A stretch of 64,000 nt of DNA from Aaosphaeria pasadenensis (GCA_022813625.1 JAKLMB010000055.1:1-64000); one strand, 5' to 3'; positions 33,785 to 45,569 are shown, counted from the first letter of the stretch. Program-made: numbers and translations. Notes: generated from the sequence alone by a model not told the origin.

Positions 33785-36728
33785 TCAAGCGAGAAATTGC
33801 ACTGGCCTATCGATGAAATCCGATGGATCTCGATTATGGATGTCTACAGTAGTGATACAGCCGTTGGCAATCATGTAAGACGTATCAGGAGGCATCGTTG
33901 TCATCAATGCTGGCCGCGTTTGGAGCACTTTACCAAAGAGCTCGGCTTCGTCTAATGTCAGATCATCAATGCTAGAGAAATAAGTTAGCTTTTCTTAGTC
34001 AAAGAATTTCAATCCTTACTCATTTGCACTGATTCTTTTCCTCAATATTCTTTTCTCGTTGTCGTTCAATGATGTTAGTTTCAAATCAGTGACTTTCAGC
34101 GAAGCGCCATCAGGCATTTCACCGGGAAAGAGGAGGAATAAGCTTGCATTGAGACATGTTGCTCCCTCTAGTACTTTTGTCAACGCCTTTCCCTGTCTGA
34201 TGTATCTGTTGATGTCTTTCTTGATCAATCTTTCTTCTCCTTTGTACATAAGTTGATATCTGCGAGTTATTTGGGTTTTGAGCATATCCCCTGCTCTACG
34301 TTTTTTATCGTCCTCGGTGAGCATGTCGCATATTTCCGCGATCGTTTTCTCTGCAGCCAGCTTCTTATTACGACACTGGTGGTTCTTTTGGTACTTTAGG
34401 TTCGACAGCTCCTGGCATGCTTGTTGGAACGTAGCGTGGTAGCAATACTTGATGTAGCGATGTTGAGCAATCGCCAGGTGGCCTAGTGCTTCTTGTTTAC
34501 CTAATAACGAATGTATGAAGTAAAGCTTTTCCAGTGCTGGTCTATCTTCCATGGTCACATCTTCAGACAGGCCTTTCAGCGATGTCTTGAGCGCCCTCAA
34601 TGTTGGCAAAGAACCAATCTCATGTACATACTGCAAGATTCTCAGACAACTTCCGCGGGATATCTTCGGAGACCGCTCATTGAGAACTATTTTCAGCCGT
34701 TTCATGTCGAAGTTCTCCAAGTCCGCTAATTCCGTCATATCGTTTGGACCCTCCTCCGGGGTGGGTAATGTTTCTCTCGTGTCGACAGATTGTGACGGAA
34801 CTGTATTAGGCACCCCTACACTTTCAATGGCTTGGTCCCTCATATAGGGTTTCAATAGAGTGTCTAGAAATCGCACCCGTAACTCGTCAGCGCGCGCTAG
34901 CGGTGTGGGAGAGAGACGAAGGAGATATGCTTCGGCTAGAACAACGGAGACCAGTGTCGGCTCAACGTTTGGTTTAACATCTCCAGGCTATTTTCATGTT
35001 AATTGTAGTCTGGTAAAAAGATGAACTGCTTACGTTGATATGTACTTCCTTCCAGTCCAATGTCGGCAGCAGTAGTCCAAGTTGTTCTACGATTGGTATG
35101 TCTATAGCACCGTGTCCAATGATGTACATTGTCTTAAGTAACCCACTACCCAGAAGGAGCAACGGCGGTTCCTCAAAACCCATGTCGATGATGACTGTCA
35201 GGTTTTTCATAGCTGGTGTCTCCTCAGTACTGTGATCATACTTAGCGCTCATAGTAGAAATATGATCAGGATCACACTCAGCGCTAGAAGTATGACCAGG
35301 AATGCAGTTACACTCAGCGCTCATAGTAGAACTATGATCAGGAATGTAATCATACTCAGCGCTCATGGTAGAAATATGATCAGTAATGCGATCACACTCA
35401 ACGCTCATCCTGTCAAATGTCATGATAGCATTATGCTCAGGTAGTGCATAGAGCAAAGCATGAATTAAACGAGATGATAGAGGGCGTCTTTCGAAAAGTG
35501 GATCCAGAGCATCTGGTTCGGGATCACTCCCACGGCAGTCAGTTTGTGGAAGGTAGAAGGTCGTGCGAGAGAGTAGGGTGCGGTATTGGCGAAACATCGC
35601 ATTTGCTTGTTGTAAGTCATGTTCGTGGCTCTCCACTACTGCTGGTATGCCATTATCATCGGATGGATTTTGTTGCGCCATCCCGCCGTCAGATTCTCCT
35701 CCTTCAGCATGTTTGTAGCTATCCACTACTGCTAGTATGCCATTATCATCGGATGGATCCTGTTGCGCCATCCCGCCGTAATGGCCAAAGGCTTCATCAA
35801 AGAAAGTCGGTTGCTCTTCGATCGATGATTCTCCTCCTTTAGCGTCTGCAGCTCCTCCTTCAGCGTCTGCAGTTCCATTTAGTATGGTTCGCACATTAAT
35901 CCGATGCTGCTCTAACATGTCGTACGATGATGCGCTCTTGCCCTCTGGTGATTGGTCCTGGTCTTCTGGTGATTGGTCCTGGTCTTCTGGTGATTGGTCC
36001 TGGTCTTCTGGTGATTGGTCCTGGTCTTCTGGTGATTGGTCCTGGTCTTCTGGTGATTNNNNNNNNNNGTCTTCTGGTGATTGGTCCTGGTCTTCTGGTG
36101 ATTGGTCCTGGTCTTCTGGTGATTGGTCCTGGTCTTCTGGTGATTCGTGCACGAAACTGTTGTACTCAAAGGATACAGATGAAGCAGAAGGATTGATCAG
36201 AGCCCCAGGGGACGGGTGTGCATGAGACAAAACTATCCCACTTGCAATTTCGTCACCTAGAACAGGAGGGCTGTGACCAGCTGTATACGCGCTCATGGGT
36301 TCTAATCTACAAGGCGCATCGGTCATGGCTATGTTGTTGATCGTTTCAGTGCGCGTTCCAGGTGGGCTGTCACCAGCAGGCACAAATAAGGAGCTGTCAT
36401 TCGCATCGGTCATGGCTATGTTCATCTCCGATGGGCGAATGGGAAGCTCTCTGGACCTCTTCGTGCTCTTGCTTCGCGGTTCGGCGTAGTTGATCGTTTC
36501 GGTGCGCCGTTTTCTCAAGGTGCGGGGTTGCACCCTTATCTGTGCATCCGCTATGATAATCTTCAAAGCGTCCATCCAAGATTGGGGATCCGTAGGAGGA
36601 GTTTTGCTGGTAAGCCATGTATCGATAACTTCCTGATACTGGTTGTCAATGCATGCAAAAACACAATTCGTATCAAGCGGTACCTTGGCTAATGTCAGCG
36701 CCGTCGTTATTTCTTCATCGGCTGCCAT
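33785..36728 (-). CDS. Orphan gene A', module 2 (three exons)
   Basis: Exons 36728-35034, 34987-34020 and 33971-33785 give about 950 residues. It is a paralogue of the gene at 6624: exon 1 ends LDWKEVHIN where the other has DWEVEYIS (both phase 0); exon 2 has LRILQYVHEIGSLPTLRAL and HRYIKYCYHATFQQ against the same blocks; the second intron interrupts the codon after Asn in phase 2 in both; exon 3 ends RPVQFLA against RPLHFLQ. The first exon is extended by a 7-residue tandem repeat containing the N gap. No known domain. A BTB gene follows downstream, but about 1.8 kb of repeats and a gene remnant now separate them. Confidence 0.85.
35944..36146 (-). repeat. 21-bp coding minisatellite (SPEDQDQ) with assembly gap
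   Basis: At least nine near-identical 21-bp units encode SPEDQDQ in frame. The ten N at 36059-36068 interrupt them, so the true copy number is unknown. The units are almost free of substitutions, implying recent expansion or homogenisation. Confidence 0.95.
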
Positions 36729-36873
36729 GGTGTAGTAAAGGAAACAAGAACAGGAGTGTAACTCTGCGAGGCAGAAGGTGTGGGACGCCACGAAGTGTTA
36801 ATTGCAATTGCTGTGCCACATAGGGTAGCATGTCGGTATTTCCCCCAAACCTGTTTAAGGAACGCCATCCGCG

Positions 36874-36920
36874 ACGCTAGTCAAGCACAACAAAATATTT
36901 CTGTGGTGCTTGACTAGCGT
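36874..36920. promoter_or_regulatory. 15-bp perfect inverted repeat in a divergent promoter
   Basis: ACGCTAGTCAAGCAC (36874-36888) and its exact reverse complement (36906-36920) flank a 17-nt AT-rich spacer. It lies midway between the start codons of gene A' (36728, minus) and the CSC1-like gene (37050, plus). It may be an operator-like site for both genes, a hairpin, or the relic of a short inverted-repeat element. Confidence 0.65.
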
Positions 36921-37049
36921 TACAGGGTTGGAGTTCTGCTCTGCCGTGTCTGTGTTTTGGAGAATTGTTTCGTCATCTTGCACGAACGCCGTGAGCTTGG
37001 ATCATGTTATTTGAACTGTAGTTACCGACACCCAACGGCATACCTCGTA

Positions 37050-39386
37050 ATGGATCCCTCCTTTCACGCTTCATTTGCCAAAGCCCAACAGCTTCGCGGC
37101 GTTTCTTTGAGTTCATTCATTGCAACAATCTCCACATCTGCGTTCATCTTCCTCATCCAGGCTGCTATCTTTCTCGCGTTACGCACGAAAGTGCCGGATA
37201 TCTAGTAGGTCGGCCAGACATTTCACGAAGCAAACTGACGATCGATAGTTGTAGAGATACACTGACTTCTGCTGTTCCGAATTTTTCTGACGTGATTCAC
37301 TTCCGTCACGGCAGCGAGACATTTGATCGATATCTGTTCCGTCGCTATATCCGGACCATACTCCTCATCTTCGCACCCGCTGCGCTCTTGATTACTCCCA
37401 TTCTCGTACCCCTCAACTACCACCACGGAAAGGCGGCGGGATCTGGCGTGACTGGACTCGACACTCTTGGATGGTCCAATGTCGGCCTGGAACACTGCGA
37501 TCGCTACTGGGCTCATCTAGTCGCGAGCGTTTTCTTCATTGGCTATGTCTGCTTTATGATCTGGCACGAACTCACTTATTACATCGAGGCACGACAGCGG
37601 TTTCACACTCAAGGTCGATCCACGATACTCATAGACTCTATCCCCCAAGAATGGAGGACCAAAGAACGCCTAGCTGCTCAATTAGATTGTTTTCCAGGAA
37701 ACATATGTAGGATATCGTTCAACCGAGACTTTCGACCACTGCTTCGGTTGATAGAAGACCGCAATCGCTTACTTCATACGCTAGAACGTATCTACACCGA
37801 GTCCATCCGGGAAGAGCTCAGTACCCATGCGATCGGCACGTCTGAGCGACCGCAAGAAAGCAGTTCTTTTTCCAGGTTCATGAAAGGGACTGCGCGGCGC
37901 TTCTATCCCATCCGCTCCTCAAACAGTCAAGATAGGCTTTCGTGTCACAGAGAGCTCGCGACAATCACTTCGCAGATACAACATTACTGCACAAATCTTG
38001 AGGGTAATTCTGCACTATACTCGGCTTTTGTGACTTTTGACTGCCCCCTCGCCGCGCACATGGCGTGTCAAACCGTAATGCACCCTCATCCCGGCTACAT
38101 GACGCCTCGCATTCTCGTAAACGACGAGGAAGACGTCATCTGGGATAATGTCTGCATCTCCTGGTGGTCTAGGAATGTCCGTACAGTGTTGTCCAATTTG
38201 ACTATAATCTCTCTGGGACTGTTGTGCGTTGTTCCTGCGGCATTCGCAGGCCTCCTTTCCCAAATAATCTATCTGACGAAAGCCTTTTCCTGGCTGGAGT
38301 GGCTGAGTGATCTTCCTGAATGGTCTCTTGGAGTTCTTCAGGGCTTGTTGCCGCCACTTATACTAGCTGTCCTACTGAAAGTGTTCTCTACTGGGCTAGA
38401 ATTCCTTGTTGAGAAGCAGGGTATTGTGACTAAGAGTCTCGTAAGCCTTCGGATACAGGACTTTTACTTTTCCTTTCTATTTGTACAGATCACTCTGATA
38501 GTCTCGTTATCCGCGGGCCTCACAACTCTTGCGAACGAAGTTGTCAGCGGTGCTGCGGTGGTATCAACAATGGCAAAGAACCTTCCGAAAGCAAGCAACT
38601 ATTTTCTATCCTACGTTCTCATTCAAGCTTTGTCAGTAAGCGCGAGCTCCTTGCTACGCATCGACCGTTTGTTCGGAAAATTCGTGTTAGGGATGTTTGA
38701 TAGAACAGTTACCGAGATGCAAGTCCGACAAAAGGTCACAATTCAATTGGGTACATTCGTGCCTATCTACACGAATCTCGCTTGTGTTGGTAATGTGAGC
38801 TTCAACAGCTGTAGGAATTTGGCTTATTCTTTTAGGCTTCGTATATGCCATAATATCGCCCATCATATTACCTTTTCAAACCCTTATATTTGCTCTTTTC
38901 TGGGTCATCTATGCCGAGTCTACCGTGTTCCCAAGCAGGCAAGATACAGGAGGAATGTTCTATCCTAAGGCTCTGAAACATCTCTTGTTTGGCATCTACC
39001 TTATGGAGATCAGTCTTACAGCTTTGTTCCTCCTAGTAAGAGACCAGAGAGGCAACGTACAGTGCATAGGACAAGCAAGCCTTATGGTAGTTGTGATTGC
39101 CTTAACTGCCGTCTACCAACACCTCCTCCAGAAGGCTTTCACTCCAGTGTTGCATTTTGCTCCCCCGTGTCTTGACTATCCCACCTTGAATCAGCCCATG
39201 CACCCCTTCCTGTTGGTACACGAGTCGCTGACTGCAACTCCAGTGATGAGAATCCCCAGAGATGAGCAAGGTATTGCGGAGAAGGTAGCTAGTGGGAGTG
39301 GCGCACCAGCCGGTTATGTGATACGCTATGACGATGCTAACATCGGGCCATCCGGTAAAATCGTACTAACTGGGGATCGCGGGTGA
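37050..39386 (+). CDS. CSC1/OSCA-like stress-gated cation channel
   Basis: Three exons, about 37050-37203, 37249-38790 and 38839-39386, encode roughly 745 residues. The N-terminal domain has IATISTSAFIFLIQAAIFLA then LRTKVPDI; the cytosolic domain has RSTILIDSIPQEWRTKERL and AFVTFDCPLAAHMACQ; the pore-forming half has WDNVCISWWSRNVRT, DFYFSFLFVQITL and, after the last splice, ISPIILPFQTLIFALFWVIY with FYPKALKHLLFGIYLME. CSC1 channels pass Ca2+ under osmotic stress. It is shorter than typical family members (usually over 800 residues) and shares its promoter region with gene A'. It may be a divergent paralogue rather than the core copy. Confidence 0.85.
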
Positions 39387-39573
39387 ATTCGCGCGGGTAT
39401 AGTTTGGCCCTCTCGAGCCTAGCATAGATACCTTTCCGCCATTTACGCTCAACCTAGTTAGCCCCCCAGCAGATAACCAAGCACTCTAAGTGCTGGACAT
39501 TGTACTTAAAGCATGACAGTATCCTCGTAATGAGAAAAGTATTTCTCCATTTCTACCTACAGTTTCTTTCACT

Positions 39574-40125
39574 ATGCCTCGCCTAGGACCGAACAAATCC
39601 AGACAATACCGACGGCATCCACCACTCAAGTTTTCTGGCTGGGAAAATAGAAGGATGGACGCAATGAGGTCAAACATAGGTGGTCCAAGGCTGATTGAAG
39701 ATCGGGAAGCCTTTCTGAAGCTATGGAAGGGAGACAAAGAGGATGATCATCGTCTCGATTTTCAAAGACTTTTAGTGCGTACTCAACAGACATGGGAAAT
39801 ACTCTACGACGAGACTCGAGCCTTGCAATATCTGAGCGGCGATCCCTTCAGTTCCAAGATGTGGGCCCTCTCTCAAGCCATGAAGAAAGCTGTCCAGGCG
39901 GTTGTTGCCCCTGATGAAGAGACAGTACCTCAGGACCATTCGGATACTTCAGGCCTGGTTTCTGCGATCAGAAGTGGTGTTATACCTCGTGAAGAGATCG
40001 CTAGATGGATTGCAGTGGGACACCTACAGTTGGTCCCGGGGCCTGTGAGCGAAGATCTCAAAAGTGATGGCTGTAGTCTCTGGGACCTTGATGGAAACCC
40101 TATTACTCTCAAGACAGAACATTAA
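39574..40125 (+). CDS. Hypothetical protein
   Basis: Intronless, 183 residues from MPRLGPNKSRQYRRHPPLK. The start is basic; the middle is helical (RLLVRTQQTWEILYDETRAL). No family was recognised. Confidence 0.5.
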   Translation: MPRLGPNKSRQYRRHPPLKFSGWENRRMDAMRSNIGGPRLIEDREAFLKLWKGDKEDDHRLDFQRLLVRTQQTWEILYDETRALQYLSGDPFSSKMWALSQAMKKAVQAVVAPDEETVPQDHSDTSGLVSAIRSGVIPREEIARWIAVGHLQLVPGPVSEDLKSDGCSLWDLDGNPITLKTEH

Positions 40126-40554
40126 AAGTATGTTTCGGTCATCGACCTTGCGAAAAAAGACCTTGTATTCATCGTGTTCGAATGCGCCCCTCGAGAGGGA
40201 ATTCATAGATTAGGGCACCCGGTGTGCCAACCACCTCTAGCTCTCTCCAATAACATATACATCGCCACGAATCGTGCTACAGTGCTCAAGCTAAACAAGA
40301 CCTAAAGTTCATTGGCCAGATAAACCCGGGTTTTCCATCCACAGCAAATGTAGTGTTGTCCTATTCCGCCTATAATTCATGCGATTTGGATGCGGGACGT
40401 AGCTGTACTACCTTGCGAATACTAGTAAGAGTATTGTAGCAGGAATCACGTGTAGAGGGAAAGACTAGACAGAGCATAGATAGAATCAGAGCAGCTAAGA
40501 GAGATCGAGGTATCATCCACCCACCTCCGGAGGCTTATCGACAAGGGTGAGTAG
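40126..40554. other. Intergenic, no gene recognised
   Basis: No coding frame or repeat stands out. Confidence 0.4.
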
Positions 40555-41048
40555 CTACCTATCCTGACTTATGCAGGTCGTGCCTGTAATGTTCCCTTCC
40601 CTACTATAGAGGCCCCTATACGCAACAGTATCTAAATTGTCCACGTTGCGTACTGGCATAATTTGATACTTCCCTTGGGCAAACTTAGCAGAGAAAAAGG
40701 AAGATGTGGTCCCTTGGTCTCCCCGCCATGATTTAGATGCTCGTTGAACGAGAATCCAAAAGTTCAAATCGTCAGGCTTCGATTCCTTGTCGCAAAGAAT
40801 GTAACAGAGGGCTTTCTTATTGCTTCGGAAGAACTTCATTCCTAGACCAATTCTGGCAATTGGACAATATCTCCCGGGTACTCGATAGTCGACCTGTCTC
40901 TAATTTAGTCACAAGCCGACGGGTTGAATGCTTTCCGTACCCAATTTTCCGGCCGCGACTTCAAGTGTGGAAGAATGTGCCAGAATTCTGATTCCGGGAT
41001 GCTAGCGTTCAGACTATTGTTGAATAGTCTTTCTAGAACGATGCTCAT
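40555..41048 (-). CDS. Small two-exon hypothetical protein
   Basis: Exon 1 runs from ATG at 41048 (MSIVLERLFNNSL) to RPENW; a 50-bp intron with GTACGG donor, GTGACTAA branch and GACAG acceptor joins it in phase 0 to VDYRVPGRYCPIARIGLG. The second exon continues through YILCDKESKPDDLNFWILV to the stop at 40555. About 147 residues. The splice signals and composition support a real gene; no family recognised. Confidence 0.5.
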
Positions 41049-41187
41049 GTCCTACAACGTGAGAAGGTTGGATAAAAGTATAGGAAAATGCTTGACTTGC
41101 TGTTTCTGGACAATCCTTGTCGTACAACACTTGCGCCGGTTCCATAATCTAGAACGGTCGTGGAGATGCCTGCAATCATAGTCTGAA

Positions 41188-42084
41188 ATGATGGGGTCTT
41201 ACATGGCTAAATACTGTCCCGCTCATCCACGCTCGACGATATTTGGCCGCGCGGCTCTGCAATCCAGTGGGGCATGGATCGCTATTTCAACAACGTTTGG
41301 GTGTACGGACTGTCCAAGCATTGGTCCACTCTTCACGCAAGGAATGTTGGATTATTCGAGAAGTATAAATGCTATTGTTCTAGACATCAAAATGCCAACT
41401 GCCACGAGAGCTTACACAATGTTCTCTACCCGAAAGGCCTGTCTTATACCCACTTTATCGTCCTCAGGTTCATCAATTTCCACGGCTACCAAGATGCCTA
41501 CGATTCCGGCCGAGGAAAAAGCGCCATTCACACATTCAACCCCTTTGGAGAAGAGACAGGTCGCCGGGATTACTATCGGAACTACAGGAGCCATTATCGG
41601 GTCCTTGATGCTTGTCATTCTAATCGTTCGCAGGTGTCGAACTAGTAGGAGGCCAGACTCATCTTCTGTCCACAAACAAAGAGACGTTGAAGCAGAGGGC
41701 GCTGCTCTTTTTAGTTCGGGTATTAGTCATGGGGCTATCAACTCGCGTCCCAGTGTGAGGCCAGTTCATTGCAATGTTTTTGATGAGGCTCTACACTCAC
41801 AAACATATGGTAGAGCTCGGTCTCACGGTGATATTTCGTTGAACTCCGATCCGCCTTCTCTGTATTCAGTTGATAGTGACGGAAATGCGTACTCCGGAAC
41901 TGGGTCAAACTCCCGCGTCTCTGGCTGGCCGTTCCCGAACTCTAGCACAGCACCGCGAAGGCTATCCGGCATCTCATTAGAAAGATGCGGAGGTAATCAA
42001 TCTCACGAGGCAAGCCCCAGTAACGATCCGTGGGCTGAGGCTCGATTAGGACCTTGGTATGTAGAAGAGAAACCTCAGAAGTAA
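41188..42084 (+). CDS. Single-pass membrane protein (WSC/Mid2-like layout)
   Basis: An open frame of 298 residues with one clear membrane segment (GAIIGSLMLVILIVRRC) preceded by a Thr/Ser-rich stretch and followed by a cytosolic, Ser-rich tail. This is the layout of fungal wall sensors and similar proteins. The first 90 residues look less natural and a second frame there is also open, so the true 5' end may involve an intron or an earlier start. Confidence 0.5.
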   Translation: MMGSYMAKYCPAHPRSTIFGRAALQSSGAWIAISTTFGCTDCPSIGPLFTQGMLDYSRSINAIVLDIKMPTATRAYTMFSTRKACLIPTLSSSGSSISTATKMPTIPAEEKAPFTHSTPLEKRQVAGITIGTTGAIIGSLMLVILIVRRCRTSRRPDSSSVHKQRDVEAEGAALFSSGISHGAINSRPSVRPVHCNVFDEALHSQTYGRARSHGDISLNSDPPSLYSVDSDGNAYSGTGSNSRVSGWPFPNSSTAPRRLSGISLERCGGNQSHEASPSNDPWAEARLGPWYVEEKPQK

Positions 42085-42997
42085 ACCCGCGCCTTCCTAG
42101 TCTTGGAGCTTATTTACTTCTCAATAAATAATAAATCATTTTTCGTCACATATTCCGTACGCCCGTTGGTGATGCGATTACCCGCCACCCCACGTGACTA
42201 CCTAGCTAGGCTTCCTTTCCGCTATTAAGGCTTCGGATCACAACCACAATCACCCACGGGAGATGAGCGCACCCATCCCGAGCATTCTCACCGCCCGCTG
42301 GAGCGAACAATAGTCGCCGAAACCAATCGACTATCCCGCGAAATCGAGGCACTTGGAAGAGCACACCTGCCTTGTTGGCATATCCGTCGGACCAAAACAC
42401 GCGGGCGGGACAGATGTCCGCCACAGAATTGTGCACGAATATGGGCCTCACCAGCCTTTTAATTCTCGGTCCGGCCAATATCAAGACCCTGTCAATGGGG
42501 AACGCCCTGTCTAAGCAAATTCATTGGTGAACCTCCGGACTGTTCCGACAACTGCGCCAAGCACACGCAGCTGCGTCTCCACGGATCCGAGGACGAACGG
42601 GGCCTTTCCCGGATCATATCACTATGCTCGATAAGCGGCGTCTTCCAAAGGCCCCGAACCCGAAGGAATCGCATCTCCGACCTCGCCAATGGTCTCTAAA
42701 CCCGGACCGTTGAGGTGCGCGGCCCCAGGCCCGACCGACAAAGTCCGAAGTGCACTCTGCCGCGACTGGGAATCGAGCGATATCCAAATCTGGTTACACG
42801 GCTGCTCACCCGGACCGGACCGTTTCTTTGATCCAGACGTCAAAGAAGATGGCTCAAACGGGACCATCTGATGGTGCCCGCCTCCATTGTTAGAAACACC
42901 GTTTGACCGGCGGCAATCATGAAGATGGAATTGTAGCGATGATAATTGATAGAGAATACAATTTGAAATATACAAAAGTCCAAATCTAGTCATAATC
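42085..42997. other. Intergenic stretch, possible old coding relic
   Basis: The region appears richer in G+C than its neighbours and has several medium open frames on both strands (for example FIGEPPDCSDNCAKHTQLRL on + near 42520). None joins into a convincing gene. Confidence 0.3.
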
Positions 42998-44419
42998 CTA
43001 CCAAGTCACTCCCTTCATAACAACATGCAACCATAGACACCCCGGATGTATACGCTTTGACCGCATTGGACACGGCCTGTACGTCAGAGCGAAGTGTTCG
43101 ATCAGCTCATGCAACGCATCGTGTACTTGACTTGGGTTTCCCTCAAAACTAACGTTTGCTCTGTACCTCACATCATGAATGTATTCATCATAGATACTGT
43201 CGTAAATGCCATTTATCATAAGAGTCTGGTCATGCCCATGCAATTGCTCGAGAGATTCCAGTCCGATTTCGCGAAGTCCGGCAATGTTTGACATTGACCG
43301 TAGGATCGAGCGCCAATCGCCGATCAGCCGCATTTGTATGAGGTAGAGTTGCACCAACGTACTTTCATGTGACTGCAACAAACAAAGCAATCTGTCCTCT
43401 GTTACGCGACTCTGGTTGATCATAAGCTTACGAAGGCGCGACGCTTCTGGCATTATGAACTGCTCGAGTCGCAGATCACAGACCTTGCAACTATTGGCGC
43501 TCAGTGGCAGTTTCCCTGCCTCGAAGCACCCAACATACTGTAAGCTGCTGATAGAACGAAGGCTTTGTAGAAGCTCGCTCGTCGTGTGTGTTGCTTCTAG
43601 GTCCACAGGATTGCTATGCTCCCATTCCTTGATATGAACGCTGTCCAGTCTAAGCTGACCAGCGATGGCCCATGGGCGATCGGGATTGTCTCGCAGATTG
43701 AGATTGTCCCAGAGATCAAGACCAAGACAGATATTACCCTTGAAATCTGCAATGTTCAGCGCGCGGAGCACTTTTTCCTTAAACAGTTCGGGACGAGTAT
43801 TGTGCGCAGCGGATAGCCGATAAAGGCGTGCGACATGCTCCTTCTTGACTGGACGGTATAGTCCATCACATTCCCATTGGCGAAGGCCATTCAGAGCCAC
43901 CAGCCTTTTTCCATTGTCGTCTTCTCGGTGTTCTTGATTAAGGCTATTGGCGCCTATCGGATTATGGTCAAAGGGCGGAACATCGATACTTATGCTTTCA
44001 AGATGTGGCAAGGCCGATAGCTTTTTGAAGATATTGATGAGAAGCGTTTCTGTACTTGGCGAAGCCTGAAAATTCATATGATCCGACACAGACCCGTCGA
44101 GGAGCTCTTGATGCCATTGCGACCGTGGCTCCCTGTAGGCTATGGGTAGTAGCCATGCGCCATAGAAGAGGACATTTCTTACGAGAGCTTGGTATTCGTC
44201 GAAGAGCAATAGGACTTGCAAGCTAAGAAGTCCTTCTCGAGTCAGAAAACACCGTAAGCAATACAGCCGATGACCTTGACTCCGAGCTACGTGACGCCGC
44301 GCCACGTCTCTCCAGTATGTAGAGACATTGAAACATGAAAATATGTCGGCATAGCTTAATCGAGAAAATACATCGCCAAGAACCTCCGGCGGGAGGTATG
44401 GATTGTTCAGAAGCGACAT
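42998..44419 (-). CDS. F-box protein with leucine-rich tail
   Basis: Intronless, about 473 residues from MSLLNNPYLPPEVLGDVFSR. Residues 5-45 form an F-box (LPPEVLGDVFSRLSYADIF ... WRDVARRHVA). The rest contains irregular leucine-rich segments (LRLDSVHIKEWEH, LRKLMINQSRVTEDRLLCLL). F-box proteins link substrates to SCF ubiquitin ligases; the leucine-rich part is the likely substrate-binding region. An upstream in-frame extension to 44506 is less likely. Confidence 0.75.
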   Translation of the reverse strand: MSLLNNPYLPPEVLGDVFSRLSYADIFSCFNVSTYWRDVARRHVARSQGHRLYCLRCFLTREGLLSLQVLLLFDEYQALVRNVLFYGAWLLPIAYREPRSQWHQELLDGSVSDHMNFQASPSTETLLINIFKKLSALPHLESISIDVPPFDHNPIGANSLNQEHREDDNGKRLVALNGLRQWECDGLYRPVKKEHVARLYRLSAAHNTRPELFKEKVLRALNIADFKGNICLGLDLWDNLNLRDNPDRPWAIAGQLRLDSVHIKEWEHSNPVDLEATHTTSELLQSLRSISSLQYVGCFEAGKLPLSANSCKVCDLRLEQFIMPEASRLRKLMINQSRVTEDRLLCLLQSHESTLVQLYLIQMRLIGDWRSILRSMSNIAGLREIGLESLEQLHGHDQTLMINGIYDSIYDEYIHDVRYRANVSFEGNPSQVHDALHELIEHFALTYRPCPMRSKRIHPGCLWLHVVMKGVTW

Positions 44420-44927
44420 GGTAATGAGAATATGGTATGGTAGTTTGGTTACAAGAACTCTCCTTTTTATATGTCTATCACATTCGTCATTTCTACGCCA
44501 AGTCACTTCATTATCTTCAATACGCGTGGAATGTCAGTAGACCACCCGGCTCTTCCGATTGACTGGTACTCCCTTGAATCCCGATCAGGAAACCCTTTGC
44601 AGGATTCCTGACTAATGTTGAATGAAGAGCTGCAGTGTTCGAAAGCCAATCATGAAAAACATAAAGAAAACCAATGAAATAGTGACTGCACACTGCAAGA
44701 TCAATTCTATTACAAGTGCAAGAGTTTTTTCCATAGTTGTTCGAGCAATAATGTCGGCAGAGTGGATTTCAGTGAGCAAAAGTGTATGGCTTTGTATTCC
44801 GGGCAATGGCAGCTATTATTTGATGGGCTCCATTTTTGTCACCCCTTGATCAAGTATAAAGATCGGGGTAGTTTCGTTTCTGCAGATTAAAACAATCATT
44901 CGTTCCCTCACCAAACAACTATCAGCA
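44420..44927. other. Intergenic with promoter of the secreted protein
   Basis: A TATA box (TATAAAGA near 44855) lies about 70 bp before the start codon at 44928. No gene is seen. Confidence 0.45.
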
Positions 44928-45569
44928 ATGGCATCCTACAGGAACCTCATGCTTGCAATGTTGGCATTTTCCCTTCCAGTACTCGGCCAGAATAACACGG
45001 GCAAGACGGTAATTCATCTTGTCTAATTTATCTATCGGACTTCATACTTAATCTATACAGCTCCATCTTTGCACTGGAGAGAACTGGCGATTTTGTCAGC
45101 CTATGTCTACACCACCCTTTAATTGTACTTCTGCGGGAAGCTTGAAAGACATATCCTCTATTGCCATTGATTTAGGCATTTGTTGCCACTTTTACAGGTA
45201 TTTTTGTGCTTCTTTGCTATGCCTAAATCTAATCCTGATAGTGACAACACCTGCGGAAACTCCTACGAGAAGGAAGGGATATGGTATCCCGGACCAGCTT
45301 CTTTAGATAAAGAATTCCACGATGCAGTGGGCAGTTTCTGGTGCTTTGATAATGCCGTGGACTGCCCGCCAGTATCTAGAACAACCTCCATTTCTCAGCC
45401 TAGTTCTACTGCTCCTTCCCTCCTCCTTGCTCCGTATTTGTCATCCACCACGGACACTTCTGGCGTTACAGGGTCTTCGCTAGAAACATTTACTTCTACT
45501 ATTACCGTGTCCTCGATAGTAACATTATCGTCTACCGTAGCTCCAGTATCAGCATCAACATGCCCGTAA
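44928..45569 (+). CDS. Secreted beta/gamma-crystallin-like small protein
   Basis: Three exons. The first gives a signal peptide (MASYRNLMLAMLAFSLPVLG). After intron GTAATT...TACAG comes LHLCTGENWRFCQPM, and after a second intron (GTATTT...GATAG, phase 2) comes SDNTCGNSYEKEGIWYPG then GSFWCF. Six or more Cys and the C-x-(D/E)-x-W pattern with the ISSI..D turn fit the crystallin-like fold seen in secreted fungal proteins. A Ser/Thr-rich tail follows (TFTSTITVSSIVTLSSTV), likely glycosylated. About 180 residues. It is effector-like; no activity is implied. Confidence 0.65.

Noticed and set aside
42085..42997. Protein-coding gene in the G+C-richer stretch
   Set aside because: Several open frames exist, but none has a start, splice logic and motifs that agree.
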